Of a stretch of 64,000 bases of DNA, positions 25,212 through 33,287 are shown one piece after another. The notes below the pieces were generated by a model. That model made no database searches. It worked only from the letters and a program-made list of their open reading frames with translations, and had not been told where the DNA came from. Origin of the DNA: Lachnospiraceae bacterium (GTDB lineage: Bacteria > Bacillota > Clostridia > Lachnospirales > Anaerotignaceae). Where the stretch lies: the NCBI GenBank assembly GCA_019422065.1, contig JAHZEA010000002.1, forward strand, positions 1 to 64,000, written 5' to 3'. Numbering within the stretch: the stretch's first letter is position 1; each line of letters opens with the position of its first letter. A program made the position numbers and the translations under genes.

Positions 25212-25781
25212 TTACATAATTTTTTCAAGCTGGGTATAGTCAAGCTCAACTGGTGTTTCTCTGCCGAAAATAGAAAGCATAACAACAACAGTGCGCTTGC
25301 CCTCGTTAATTTCTTTGATAATTCCAGTAGAATCGGCGAAAGGCCCGCTTGATACCCTTACGCCTTCTCCAAGCTCAAAGTTAACATCAAATGTGCTGTC
25401 TTCAATACCCATAGCAAGCACTTCCTCGTCAGAAAGAGGAACAGGCTTGCTGCCAGGGCCTACAAAACTTGTAACGCCTCTTGTGTTTCTTACAACGTAC
25501 CAAGTTTCGTCGTTCATAATCATTTTAAGCAGTACATAACCTGGATAAGTTTTTCTTTGGACAACTTTTTTCTGTCCGTTTTTCTCTTCCAGCTCGTCTT
25601 TAAGAGGAACACTTACCTCAAAAATCTGGTCCTGCATGCCTCTGTTTTCGACTATTTTTTCAATGTTAGCTTTTACCTTGTTTTCATAGCCCGAATAAGT
25701 ATGGACAACATACCATCTGGCCACCTGCTCACCATCGTCAGGCAGGCTGCTGTTTTCAGCGTTTAAATTTTCCTCAGACAT
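25212..25781 (-). CDS. nusG: Transcription termination/antitermination factor NusG
   Basis: A 189-residue protein. The NGN domain begins ARWYVVHTYSGYENKVKANI and includes YPGYVLLKM and the VRNTRGVTSFVG segment. The C-terminal KOW domain contains GEGVRVSSGPFADSTGIIKE. It binds RNA polymerase and couples it to Rho or the ribosome. The ATG at 25781 is chosen: AAGGA lies eight bases upstream, whereas the earlier in-frame ATG has no spacing. A ~20-residue acidic N-terminal extension precedes the NGN domain. Confidence 0.96.
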   Translation of the reverse strand: MSEENLNAENSSLPDDGEQVARWYVVHTYSGYENKVKANIEKIVENRGMQDQIFEVSVPLKDELEEKNGQKKVVQRKTYPGYVLLKMIMNDETWYVVRNTRGVTSFVGPGSKPVPLSDEEVLAMGIEDSTFDVNFELGEGVRVSSGPFADSTGIIKEINEGKRTVVVMLSIFGRETPVELDYTQLEKIM

Positions 25782-25802
25782 ACTATCCATCCTTCATGCT
25801 TC

Positions 25803-26078
25803 TTAGTTTAAAACATTAATAAGCAAAGCCTGTAATTGGGAAAAAACAGTATCCATGCAGAATACAACAGCGCCAATAAATATTGAAGTAACTATAACCG
25901 TACCGGTCTTTTTAATTACATCACTTTTATTAGGCCAAACTATTTTTTTAAATTCCGCCTTATGGTCTGCTACTAACTCGCCAAAGCCAGGTTTCTGGTT
26001 TTTAGCTGAACTGTTAGCTTTTTTTGGCTCTTTTTGTTCCTTTGGGTTGTTCGTATTGTTCTGATTGTTTTCATCCAT
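25803..26078 (-). CDS. secE: Preprotein translocase subunit SecE
   Basis: A 91-residue protein with a low-complexity Asn/Lys-rich N-terminus, then the SecE core ELVADHKAEFKKIVWPNKSD and a single TM segment (about 61-85). It clamps SecY in the translocon. It lies between rpmG and nusG, the standard Firmicute order. Confidence 0.95.
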   Translation of the reverse strand: MDENNQNNTNNPKEQKEPKKANSSAKNQKPGFGELVADHKAEFKKIVWPNKSDVIKKTGTVIVTSIFIGAVVFCMDTVFSQLQALLINVLN

Positions 26079-26121
26079 AAATTAAGTTCCACATCCTTTT
26101 CAGGTTGCTATACACAAAACC

Positions 26122-26271
26122 TTATTTTGTTTCTTTGTGTAAAGTATGTGTTTTGCAGAATTTACAATACTTTTTAATTTCCATTCTGTCAGGCTGAGTT
26201 TTTTTGTCTTTTGTTGTTTCATAGTTTCTCTGCTTACACTCTGTACACGCCAAAGTAATTTTGGTTCTCAT
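26122..26271 (-). CDS. rpmG: 50S ribosomal protein L33
   Basis: A 49-residue protein, MRTKITLACTECKQRNYET then a basic middle and KKYCKFCKTHTLHKETK. CTEC and CKFC form the zinc ribbon of the zinc-binding L33 type. GGAGGTGTAACTTTT precedes the ATG. The gene is first in the rpmG-secE-nusG operon. Confidence 0.95.
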   Translation of the reverse strand: MRTKITLACTECKQRNYETTKDKKTQPDRMEIKKYCKFCKTHTLHKETK

Positions 26272-26339
26272 AAAAGTTACACCTCCATCTCAAGATACAA
26301 AATTACGCATAAAAAAAAGACTTACGTCTAACGAGTACA

Positions 26340-26369
26340 ATTCTATCATAACCAATATTACGTTGTCAA
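26340..26369 (-). promoter_or_regulatory. Promoter of rpmG-secE-nusG
   Basis: On the minus strand TTGACA (26369-26364), 18 bases, TAGAAT (26345-26340) with TGA before it. It lies about 69 bases upstream of the rpmG start. Confidence 0.7.
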
Positions 26370-26410
26370 TACGCCTATAACATATTTATTTTAAATAAAT
26401 TTGAATAAGC

Positions 26411-26432
26411 AAACTAAATTTAATGTTAGTTT
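26411..26432. terminator. Weak hairpin after the SLOG-like gene
   Basis: AAACTAA (26411-26417) pairs with TTAGTTT (26426-26432). It lies just downstream of the minus-strand gene at 26452 and could be a weak terminator; the T-run is poor. Confidence 0.3.
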
Positions 26433-26451
26433 TAAGCAAAAATTTACATTA

Positions 26452-26913
26452 TTAAACCTTAATTATAACCTTTTCTTTACAGTATAAATCTGCCGCCAAT
26501 TCTATCCATGACTTATGAGGCAGTGGAATATCTGTAATTATAATAATAACTTGGCTGTTTTTAATTAAAATTTCGTCTGCCGCTTTAACCCAGTGCTTTT
26601 CATCAGTAAACATAACTTTTTCTACTGCTGTGCATTGGGAAACTATATTATTAATTCTGTTTTTGTTTTTCTTTGTCTGGCCGGATAAATAATAAAAACC
26701 CGGCATTACGGCAAAAATATGAATGTTGCTGTGCTTTTTACGTATTTCAATAACTTTTTCAGCCAAAAGAATGTCGTTTTCAGAATAAAGCGCAAGCATA
26801 AAATATAAAACACCATTATTAATCTGTCTGATAATCTCTGTTTCAATACGGAATTTTATATTCTCATTTTTTTCGTTTTTTGATATCTTAACAGCAAGAG
26901 CACAAATTTTCAT
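26452..26913 (-). CDS. Divergent SLOG/YpsA-like Rossmann protein (tentative)
   Basis: A 153-residue alpha/beta protein. The order resembles the DUF1273/YpsA SLOG fold: a first strand MKICALAV, RIETEIIRQINNGVLYFMLA, LLAEKVIEIRKKHSNIHIFAVMP, RINNIVSQCTAVEKVM, then a helix before QVIIIITD. The usual glycine-rich nucleotide loop at the N-terminus (GHRP-type) is missing or changed, so binding is uncertain. The start at 26913 was chosen because homology-like strands begin there; a longer GTG start exists at 26964. It is divergent from an XRE regulator, with inverted repeats between. Confidence 0.45.
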   Translation of the reverse strand: MKICALAVKISKNEKNENIKFRIETEIIRQINNGVLYFMLALYSENDILLAEKVIEIRKKHSNIHIFAVMPGFYYLSGQTKKNKNRINNIVSQCTAVEKVMFTDEKHWVKAADEILIKNSQVIIIITDIPLPHKSWIELAADLYCKEKVIIKV

Positions 26914-26967
26914 ATTTTCACCAACTAAACAAATTATACTTGTTTTATTACAAATAATATTCACTAT

Positions 26968-26990
26968 ATAGGGTCTAAAAAATACCCTAT
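26968..26990. promoter_or_regulatory. Candidate XRE operator between divergent genes
   Basis: ATAGGGT (26968-26974) and ACCCTAT (26984-26990) form a perfect inverted repeat with a 9-base spacer. A second imperfect pair (CCCTATCCTA / AAGGATTAGGG) runs to the ribosome site of the XRE gene. Confidence 0.5.
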
Positions 26991-27021
26991 CCTATTACTA
27001 AGGATTAGGGAGGTGCAATAA

Positions 27022-27315
27022 TTGAATATTTCTTTTGGCAATAGACTGAAAAATTTAAGAAAATCCCGCGGCATAACACAGTCTGAACTTGCTGAAACAC
27101 TTGAAGTAACACAGCAAACCGTTGGTTTTTGGGAAAACGGCTCCTCAATACCATCGGTAGAAACGGTAATTAAAGCGGCAAAATACTTTGGCGTTACTAT
27201 TGATTACCTTCTCTGTGTTGACAACAGACCAATGATAGATGCTTCGGGCTTAAACGAGCACGACATATCCGCTGTTCAAACAATAATAGCGTATATCCGA
27301 AAAAGCAAAACGTAA
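27022..27315 (+). CDS. XRE-family transcriptional regulator
   Basis: A 97-residue protein. The N-terminal HTH_3 domain reads FGNRLKNLRKSRGITQSELA, then LEVTQQTVGFWENG and a typical VIKAAKYFGVTIDYLL end. The ~30-residue C-terminal helix may dimerise. The start codon is TTG at 27022, behind GGGAGG. Palindromes upstream suggest autoregulation and control of the divergent SLOG-like gene. Confidence 0.88.
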   Translation: MNISFGNRLKNLRKSRGITQSELAETLEVTQQTVGFWENGSSIPSVETVIKAAKYFGVTIDYLLCVDNRPMIDASGLNEHDISAVQTIIAYIRKSKT

Positions 27316-27327
27316 TCCGCTTAAAGC

Positions 27328-27378
27328 CCGCTTTTTCCGCGTAAAGCAAAATGCCATACACGGAAAGCGGTTTTTTTA
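27328..27378. terminator. Terminator between XRE and TSCPD genes
   Basis: CCGCTTTTTCCG (27328-27339) pairs with CGGAAAGCGG (27361-27370) with small mismatches, followed by TTTTTTT (27371-27377). The genes are convergent, so it may serve both. Confidence 0.75.
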
Positions 27379-27384
27379 ATTCAT

Positions 27385-27639
27385 TTATTTTTCAAGTTTT
27401 TTGTATTCCTCAAGGGCTCTAGCCAGCTGGTCTGGACAAGATGAAGGCCTGTTGCCGCATCTTACGCCTTTAAGTCTTTCAATAACAAAGTCTACAGGCA
27501 TGCCTTCTACAAGGTTTTGTATGCCTATATGGTTTCCAGGACATCCGCCGTAAAATCTTACGTTTTCAACTTTGCCGTCCTGTACATCAAAATCAATCTG
27601 TCCGGCACAAATACCGGTTGGTTTATATGAGTATGCCAT
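27385..27639 (-). CDS. TSCPD-domain protein (TIGR03905 type)
   Basis: An 84-residue protein: YSYKPTGICAGQIDFDV, VRFYGGCPGNHIGIQ, VRCGNRPSSCPDQLARAL. This is the TSCPD domain also found at the C-terminus of class II ribonucleotide reductases, here free-standing as in TIGR03905. Four conserved cysteines could bind zinc. Its role is not known. It starts 12 bases after the carbonic-anhydrase-like gene and is probably co-transcribed with it. Confidence 0.85.
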   Translation of the reverse strand: MAYSYKPTGICAGQIDFDVQDGKVENVRFYGGCPGNHIGIQNLVEGMPVDFVIERLKGVRCGNRPSSCPDQLARALEEYKKLEK

Positions 27640-27651
27640 TTTAAATTCCTC

Positions 27652-28179
27652 CTATTTATTAAAGTAGCCTTCTGCTGTCTGCCTGTACTCCTCAATGGTA
27701 TCCTGCATATCCTTTATTTCTTCTTCCTTAACGGCTCTTTTTACTTTAGCCGGCATGCCTACTGCCAATGAGCCTTTTGGCACAACGCTGTTTTGTGTAA
27801 CAAGGGCTCCGGCCGAAACCATAGCACCTTCTTCAACTTTGGCACCGTTAAGCACCACAGCTCCCATGCCTATAAGTGAGTTGTCCTCTATTGTGCAGGC
27901 ATGCAAAAGCGCCCTGTGGCCTATTGTTACATTAGAGCCTATTATAACATCAGCCCCATCATATACATCTGTATGTATACAGCACAAATCCTGTATATTT
28001 GTGTTATCACCTATTTTAACAATACCACATTCAGCCCTTATAACCGTTCCCGGCATTACAACGCAGTTTTCACCAAAAACAACATTGCCGTATATAGAGC
28101 AGTTTTCAAATATGGTACAGCTTTCAGGTATAACAGGTGCTTTGCCATTCCAGCTTCTAACAATATAACCATCAGGCAA
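27652..28179 (-). CDS. Gamma-class carbonic anhydrase / hexapeptide-repeat protein
   Basis: A 175-residue left-handed beta-helix protein built of hexapeptide repeats (IYGNVV, VKIGDN, VIIGSN, SLIGMG). The three zinc histidines of gamma-carbonic anhydrases are present: one in CCIHTD and two in IGHRALLHAC. The C-terminal tail KVKRAVKEEEIKDMQ is helical. It may hydrate CO2, or act as the YrdA/PaaY-type protein with unclear substrate. The TTG at 28179 is chosen, behind GGAAGGGGG; the longer in-frame start has no such site. Confidence 0.85.
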   Translation of the reverse strand: MPDGYIVRSWNGKAPVIPESCTIFENCSIYGNVVFGENCVVMPGTVIRAECGIVKIGDNTNIQDLCCIHTDVYDGADVIIGSNVTIGHRALLHACTIEDNSLIGMGAVVLNGAKVEEGAMVSAGALVTQNSVVPKGSLAVGMPAKVKRAVKEEEIKDMQDTIEEYRQTAEGYFNK

Positions 28180-28260
28180 AATAAAGACCCCCTTCCAGAC
28201 TACAAGCAAACAATTAACGAATAATTAATTTATACCACACATTTAAAACAGACACAACAA

Positions 28261-28297
28261 TTTATTTGTTGACAACAAAAACAAATAAACATAAAAT
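28261..28297 (+). promoter_or_regulatory. Promoter with inverted-repeat operator of the metal-uptake operon
   Basis: TTGACA (28269-28274), 17 bases, TAAAAT (28292-28297). A perfect 9-base inverted repeat, TTTATTTGT (28261-28269) and ACAAATAAA (28281-28289), covers the -35 and spacer. This fits a repressor such as Zur, inferred from position. Confidence 0.6.
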
Positions 28298-28368
28298 CTA
28301 TTAATAAAAACAAACTATTGAAACAAGGCTGTTTTTAAAGCATAAATATTTCAAAACTTTCGTTTTAA

Positions 28369-28400
28369 CCGCCTTATAAACGTTTGTTTTAATAAGGAGG
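28369..28400 (+). promoter_or_regulatory. Hairpin that could mask the ribosome site of the zinc-binding protein gene
   Basis: CCGCCTTAT (28369-28377) pairs with ATAAGGAGG (28392-28400) with one mismatch, and the 3' arm contains the Shine-Dalgarno sequence of the start at 28407. Confidence 0.45.
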
Positions 28401-28406
28401 CATTTA

Positions 28407-29336
28407 ATGAAAAAGCTGTTTAAAAAAGTAGTTATTTGTTTAACGGCTGTTTTCTCACTGGCGGCGTTTTCAGCCTGCTATAAACCAAACACAAGCGGCC
28501 AAAGTGTTTTAACGTCTTTTTACCCCGTTTATTTAATTACTCAGCGAATAACAAATGGAACTGATATTGATATACAGAACATGGCTCGGCCACAAACCGG
28601 CTGCCTTCACGATTACCAGCTTACAACACTTGACATGCGCCTTTTAAGCAGTGCTCAGGTGCTAATAATAAACGGCGCCGGTATGGAACATTCATTTATT
28701 GAAAAAGCTGTTGGTGAAACAAACATAAATGTAATAGACTCATCGGAAGGTCTTTTTGACGAAAGCGGAATTAATGAAGAACACGAAGAACATTTTCATT
28801 CAGACGAAGAAAGCCACGACCATGAGCATGAAATGAACAGCCATTTATGGATGAGCCTTGATATGGTATCTGTTCAGGCACAAAATATTTGTTCCGGCTT
28901 AAAAGAAATTTATCCTCAATTTTCAGATATTATAGATAAAAATACTCAGCTTTTTATTGACGATGTGAACTCACTTAAAGAGCTGGAAAAAGCAAACCAA
29001 ACAAGTGATGATTTTAATGTAATTTCTTTTAACGAGGCATTTCACTATTTATTGGAAGAAAACGGTGCCAAAATAACAGCTGAAATAGAAATAGACGAAA
29101 ACTCAACACCTACAGCACGCCAAATGGCCCAAATGACAGACTCGGCAAAGGAGCTTAATGTAAAAGCTGTATTCTGTGCCGACGATAACGGCCGTATATT
29201 TGCCGAAACCATAGGCCGTGAGCTTAATATACCTGTTTATATACTGGACCCTTTAACATACACCGTTTCTTCAGACGACTATATAGCGGCAATGAAAAAT
29301 AACATTTTAACCATAAGCGAGGCGAAAAACAAATGA
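28407..29336 (+). CDS. znuA: Metal ABC transporter substrate-binding lipoprotein (ZnuA/AdcA-like)
   Basis: A 309-residue cluster A-I binding protein. The signal peptide ends at a lipobox (SLAAFSAC, Cys24). A His-rich acidic loop (residues about 129-145, EEHEEHFHSDEESHDHEHE) lies before NSHLWMSLD, which provides a metal-ligand histidine and is typical of Zn2+ binders. The expected histidine in GCLHDYQLTT is present. It delivers zinc (or manganese) to the permease encoded downstream. Its stop overlaps the ATPase start. A promoter with an inverted repeat and an RBS hairpin lies upstream. Confidence 0.9.
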   Translation: MKKLFKKVVICLTAVFSLAAFSACYKPNTSGQSVLTSFYPVYLITQRITNGTDIDIQNMARPQTGCLHDYQLTTLDMRLLSSAQVLIINGAGMEHSFIEKAVGETNINVIDSSEGLFDESGINEEHEEHFHSDEESHDHEHEMNSHLWMSLDMVSVQAQNICSGLKEIYPQFSDIIDKNTQLFIDDVNSLKELEKANQTSDDFNVISFNEAFHYLLEENGAKITAEIEIDENSTPTARQMAQMTDSAKELNVKAVFCADDNGRIFAETIGRELNIPVYILDPLTYTVSSDDYIAAMKNNILTISEAKNK

Positions 29337-30076
29337 AAAGCCATAACAACTGCGGCCTGTGCCAAATAGATATAGAAAATCTTTCGGTTATAAACCGCGG
29401 TGATATTATAATAGAAAACATTAATCTTACATTCCACTGTGGTGAGCTTACAGCCGTTATAGGCCGAAACGGTGCCGGAAAAACAACTCTTCTTCAGGCA
29501 ATTATAAACGAAAGGCCGTATACAGGCAGTATAACATTTAAAAGCCACGATGACACAGCAATTAAAAAGCCGAAAATTGGCTATGTACCACAGCAGCTTG
29601 TTTTTGATAAAAGCACACCTGTAAGTGTTGCAGATTTTATGCTATCTTGCAAAAGCAAACGCCCCCTTTGGCTTGGCTCTGATAAAAAACAGTTACAAGA
29701 AATAAAGGAACGCCTTGAAAGTCTTGAGTGCGGATATTTGTGGGACAGGCCTTTGGGCAATCTTTCAGGCGGAGAGATTCAAAAAGTACTGCTTTTAACA
29801 GCTCTTGACCCTATGCCGGACTTGCTTATACTTGATGAGCCGGTATCCGGTGTAGATGCCGCCGGGCTTGATATGTTTTATAAAAGAATAACTACAATAC
29901 GTGACCAATATCACATAGCTATAATACTTGTATCCCACGACCTTAATCTTATAAAGCGCTATGCCGACAGTGCCGTGCTTATAGATAAAACCGTTGTAGC
30001 TCAGGGCGATGTAGACGAAGTATTTGCATCTGACGCTTTTAATCAGTTGTTCGGCTATTTAAGGGAGGAGAAATAA
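29333..30076 (+). CDS. znuC: Metal ABC transporter ATP-binding protein (ZnuC-like)
   Basis: A 247-residue ATPase with Walker A GRNGAGKTT, signature LSGGEIQKVLL and Walker B LLILDEPVSGVD. The N-terminus (NNCGLCQIDIENLSVINRG) has two Cys before the first strand. ATG overlaps the substrate-binding gene (ATGA), so translation is coupled. It powers metal uptake with the permease at 30079. Confidence 0.92.
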   Translation: MKSHNNCGLCQIDIENLSVINRGDIIIENINLTFHCGELTAVIGRNGAGKTTLLQAIINERPYTGSITFKSHDDTAIKKPKIGYVPQQLVFDKSTPVSVADFMLSCKSKRPLWLGSDKKQLQEIKERLESLECGYLWDRPLGNLSGGEIQKVLLLTALDPMPDLLILDEPVSGVDAAGLDMFYKRITTIRDQYHIAIILVSHDLNLIKRYADSAVLIDKTVVAQGDVDEVFASDAFNQLFGYLREEK

Positions 30077-30078
30077 AA

Positions 30079-30918
30079 ATGGATTATATATACAATATAT
30101 TAAACAGTCTTCCCTTTGAATTTATACAGTACGATTTTATGAAAAATGCCCTTTTGGCAGTTATTATAATTACACCGCTTTTTGCTCTTTTGGGCACAAT
30201 GGCTGTAAATAATAAAATGGCGTTTTTTTCCGATGCTTTGGGTCACAGTGCATTTACCGGCATAGCCATAGGCATACTTTTAGGCCTTGGCAATCCTGTT
30301 TTAAGCATGGTAGCATTTGGTATATTTTTAGGTCTTGTTATAAGCCGTGTTAAATCATTTAAAACAGCTTCAACAGATACAATAATAAGTGTATTTTCAT
30401 CGGTTTCCGTAGCTTTAGGTATTGTTATACTTTCAAAAAACGGCGGTTTTTCAAAATATTCATCCTATTTAATAGGAGATATTTTAATAGTAACACCTCA
30501 GGAAATACTGCTTATGCTTATAGTTTTGATAGCTGTTTATATTGTTTGGATTAAAATATATAACAAACTGCTTTTAATAAGTATAAACTCATCTCTCGCA
30601 TCAAGCCGCGGCATAAACTGCCTGCTTATTGAAAATATATTTGTTGTTATGCTTTCAATATCTGTTATGCTTTCTGTTAAATGGATAGGAATACTTACAA
30701 TAAATTCATTTTTAATACTGCCTTCAGCGGCGGCAAGAAATATAGCACTTAACTCAAAACAATACCACTTTTATTCACTCGCCATTGGCATCATATGCGG
30801 TATAGCCGGCCTTATAATATCATTTTATGCTGATACATCAGCCGGAGCTACAATGGTGCTTACATCGGCTGTTGTATACTTTGTAACATTAATGTTTAAA
30901 AAGAGTGTAAGAAAATAA
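30079..30918 (+). CDS. znuB: Metal ABC transporter permease (ZnuB-like)
   Basis: A 279-residue ABC-3 family permease with about eight TM segments. The family motifs ALGHSAFTGIAIG and the coupling loop near KWIGILTINSFLILPSAAARN are present. AAGGGAGGAG precedes the ATG, two bases after the ATPase gene. Last gene of the three-gene operon, ended by a bidirectional terminator. Confidence 0.92.
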   Translation: MDYIYNILNSLPFEFIQYDFMKNALLAVIIITPLFALLGTMAVNNKMAFFSDALGHSAFTGIAIGILLGLGNPVLSMVAFGIFLGLVISRVKSFKTASTDTIISVFSSVSVALGIVILSKNGGFSKYSSYLIGDILIVTPQEILLMLIVLIAVYIVWIKIYNKLLLISINSSLASSRGINCLLIENIFVVMLSISVMLSVKWIGILTINSFLILPSAAARNIALNSKQYHFYSLAIGIICGIAGLIISFYADTSAGATMVLTSAVVYFVTLMFKKSVRK

Positions 30919-30927
30919 AACAAATAT

Positions 30928-30968
30928 AAAAAGCGCTTAGTTTTAATTTAGGAATTAAGCGCTTTTTG
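30928..30968. terminator. Bidirectional intrinsic terminator
   Basis: AAAAAGCGCTTA (30928-30939) pairs perfectly with TAAGCGCTTTTT (30956-30967), between the znu operon and the convergent membrane protein gene. Confidence 0.85.
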
Positions 30969-30977
30969 TATGTTTGT

Positions 30978-31256
30978 TTAAAATTTATTTTTGTTCAGTA
31001 TTTTATCAACTGTCATAATTACAAATGACATAATAAGTAAATATATCCATTTAGGAACAGTAAAAATAAAAGCATCACTAATATATGCAGTGCCATTTAT
31101 AATTCTAAATCCCCAATAAAGCACATCAATTAAAATAGTTATAGGTACTGAAATATACAAACGGTTTCGTTTAATAAAGAACAGTATTAAAAGTGATAAA
31201 ACAGGTGGAGCATAAGACATTATAATTACAGTAATTGGCGATGTGTACCACGGCAT
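30978..31256 (-). CDS. Small three-TM membrane protein, unknown
   Basis: A 92-residue protein with three hydrophobic segments, starting MPWYTSPITVIIMSYAPP, and a short basic tail. I do not recognise a family. The ATG at 31256 follows an AAGGGGTGG site; a GTG three codons earlier is possible. It is a single gene next to the zinc operon. Confidence 0.55.
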   Translation of the reverse strand: MPWYTSPITVIIMSYAPPVLSLLILFFIKRNRLYISVPITILIDVLYWGFRIINGTAYISDAFIFTVPKWIYLLIMSFVIMTVDKILNKNKF

Positions 31257-31498
31257 ATAAACCACCCCTTCCCCCTAATCCAAAAGCTTTTTTTACATTA
31301 TAGCATAATTTAATATAGTAAAAATATTAAAACATTAATAAATTGGTGGATACTTTACCATTTAATAAAAGCAAAAATCAACTAATATATAACTTATATT
31401 TAAAAGTATAACAAAAAAGCACGTAACCATCTGCAAACACAAATGATTACGTGCTATTTATTTATACTGTGTTAATTAACCTTGTTTTGGCTTTATTA

Positions 31499-32839
31499 TT
31501 AGTAAAGACCAGGAAGGTTAAAGAAACTCATTATAAGAACAACTACAAGGCCTGTAAGACCGGCAACAAAACCGTTAATTGTCCAGCCCTTAATTGTTTC
31601 AGGAAGTGTAAAGCCTGCAAATCTGTTGATAACCCAGAAACCTGAGTCGTTTGGAAGTGAAAGACCAACTGAACCAAAGCAGATAGCAAGACCTACAAGT
31701 ACAGGTGAAGCACCCATTGAAGCGATTGAAGGAGCTACGATAGCTGATGTTGTAACAAGTGCAACTGTAGCTGAACCCTGAGCCGCTCTAAGAATCTGTG
31801 AAAGAACAAATCCAAGTATAATAAGAGGAACATTGAAGTTACTCATAATATTTACAATGTAATCACCAATACCTGTTGCGTTTATAATAGCACCAAAGCT
31901 TCCGCCGGCACCTGTAATTAAAAGTACCATACCTGCCTGTCCGGCTGCCTCTGTAAGAATATCGTCAAGAGGACGTTTAAAGTACTTTTTAAGTGCAAAT
32001 ATAGCAACAACAACACCTATGAAAAGAGCTACGTTCTTGTCACCAATAAATGCGCATGCAGCTGTTAAAGTTGGGTTGCTGTCGCCAACAACTGTGCTTA
32101 CAACTGTTCCTAAAAGAATAAGTATAATAGGAAGAAGTATAAGGCCTATAGCAAGAACACCTGATGCTCTTTCGCCGTCTTCACTCTTTGTGCCAATTTC
32201 AACATCTTCAGCCTCTAAGCCGCACTGCTCTGGGAAAAATTTCTTAACAGTAAGCTTTGAGAAAAGAACACCGCCAACAAGAGCAGCTATAAAGCCTGTT
32301 ACAAGGCCATAGAATACAAATGATGCAACAGGAGCGTTTACGTTACCGCAAACAGCCATTGGGCCCGGTGTAGGTATAATTACACAGTGACCAACAATAA
32401 GACCTACAGCAAGAGCTGTAACAAATCTTGCAAGAGGAATACCTGTCTTTTTAGAAAGCTGTTTAGCAATTGTAACAAGAATAATGAAAGCTGCGTCGAA
32501 ATAAACAGGTATAGCAACAATAACGCCTGTAATAGCAAGAGCTAAAGGAGACCTCTTCATTCCGACTTTTCTAAGAACTAAGTTGGCGATTTCTTCTGTA
32601 CCGCCTGTTTCGTATAAAAGCTGACCAAGGATAATACCAAGAGCAATAACTATACCAATACTTGTCATTGTGCTTCCGAAACCGCTGGCGATATTAGACG
32701 AAATATCTGTAGGGTTCATCATTGTGGCAAAACCAATAAGTATTGATATGAAAATAAGTGCAAGGAAAGGATTAACCTTAAACTTGATAATCAAAAGCAT
32801 TAAAAGAACAATGCTGATTATAAATATAGCCAATAACAT
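31499..32839 (-). CDS. GntP-family gluconate:H+ symporter
   Basis: A 446-residue permease with about 12-14 TM segments. Motifs of the GntP family: ALIFISILIGFATMM, GIILGQLLYETGGTEEIA, AIPVYFDAAFIIL and VIIPTPGPMA. The family imports gluconate, fructuronate or related sugar acids with protons. The substrate is not fixed, since no kinase or dehydratase gene is adjacent. The ATG at 32839 follows GGAG. A perfect 15-base palindrome lies about 115 bases upstream. Confidence 0.88.
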   Translation of the reverse strand: MLLAIFIISIVLLMLLIIKFKVNPFLALIFISILIGFATMMNPTDISSNIASGFGSTMTSIGIVIALGIILGQLLYETGGTEEIANLVLRKVGMKRSPLALAITGVIVAIPVYFDAAFIILVTIAKQLSKKTGIPLARFVTALAVGLIVGHCVIIPTPGPMAVCGNVNAPVASFVFYGLVTGFIAALVGGVLFSKLTVKKFFPEQCGLEAEDVEIGTKSEDGERASGVLAIGLILLPIILILLGTVVSTVVGDSNPTLTAACAFIGDKNVALFIGVVVAIFALKKYFKRPLDDILTEAAGQAGMVLLITGAGGSFGAIINATGIGDYIVNIMSNFNVPLIILGFVLSQILRAAQGSATVALVTTSAIVAPSIASMGASPVLVGLAICFGSVGLSLPNDSGFWVINRFAGFTLPETIKGWTINGFVAGLTGLVVVLIMSFFNLPGLY

Positions 32840-32953
32840 AACCACAAACTCCTTATTAAATTAGATTAGAAACCACACTGCCTTAATAACAAAGGCTGTA
32901 CACACCATTGCATTAAAGCCATTAAAATAAAAATGCCGCAGCTGCATTAAAAC

Positions 32954-32968
32954 AAAGTGTTACACTTT
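32954..32968. promoter_or_regulatory. Perfect palindrome upstream of the GntP permease gene
   Basis: AAAGTGT (32954-32960), a central T, ACACTTT (32962-32968). A TTGACA on the minus strand (33012-33007) lies further upstream without a clear -10 at 17 bases. The palindrome would lie in the leader or at the start site, as for a repressor operator. Confidence 0.5.
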
Positions 32969-33012
32969 CAACACCTTGTAAGATAATATTATATTTGTAT
33001 TAATTTTGTCAA

Positions 33013-33223
33013 TTTTAATAAATATATTGATGATTTATAAAATTTAATTAAAATAGTCCAAGTTATGTTTAAAAATTCAGTATATCTTTTAATAAGATAT
33101 GAACACATAGGATTTACAAAGCCGTTTTTTTTAAAATTACAAATAATATTGCTCTAAATTAGGTACAATTCCGTCAAATTGCAAAAACTTTTATTTTTCA
33201 AACCAATATAAATCACTGTTAAT
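33013..33223. other. AT-rich gap, nothing recognised
   Basis: The 448-base gap from 32840 to 33287 holds the palindrome and the terminator listed separately. The part in between is AT-rich with no open frame, repeat or RNA fold that I can support. Confidence 0.5.
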
Positions 33224-33257
33224 AAAAAAACAGTCCAAAAATAAGACTGTTTTTTTA
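33224..33257. terminator. Terminator after trmL
   Basis: AAACAGTC (33228-33235) pairs with GACTGTTT (33245-33252) with A and T runs on both sides. Confidence 0.75.
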
Positions 33258-33287
33258 TTAATTATTGTATTTATTTCAGTACTTAAA

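Noticed and set aside
27695..28168. 157-residue plus-strand open frame
   Set aside because: It is the antisense shadow of the gamma-carbonic anhydrase gene, whose repeats and zinc histidines are clear on the minus strand.
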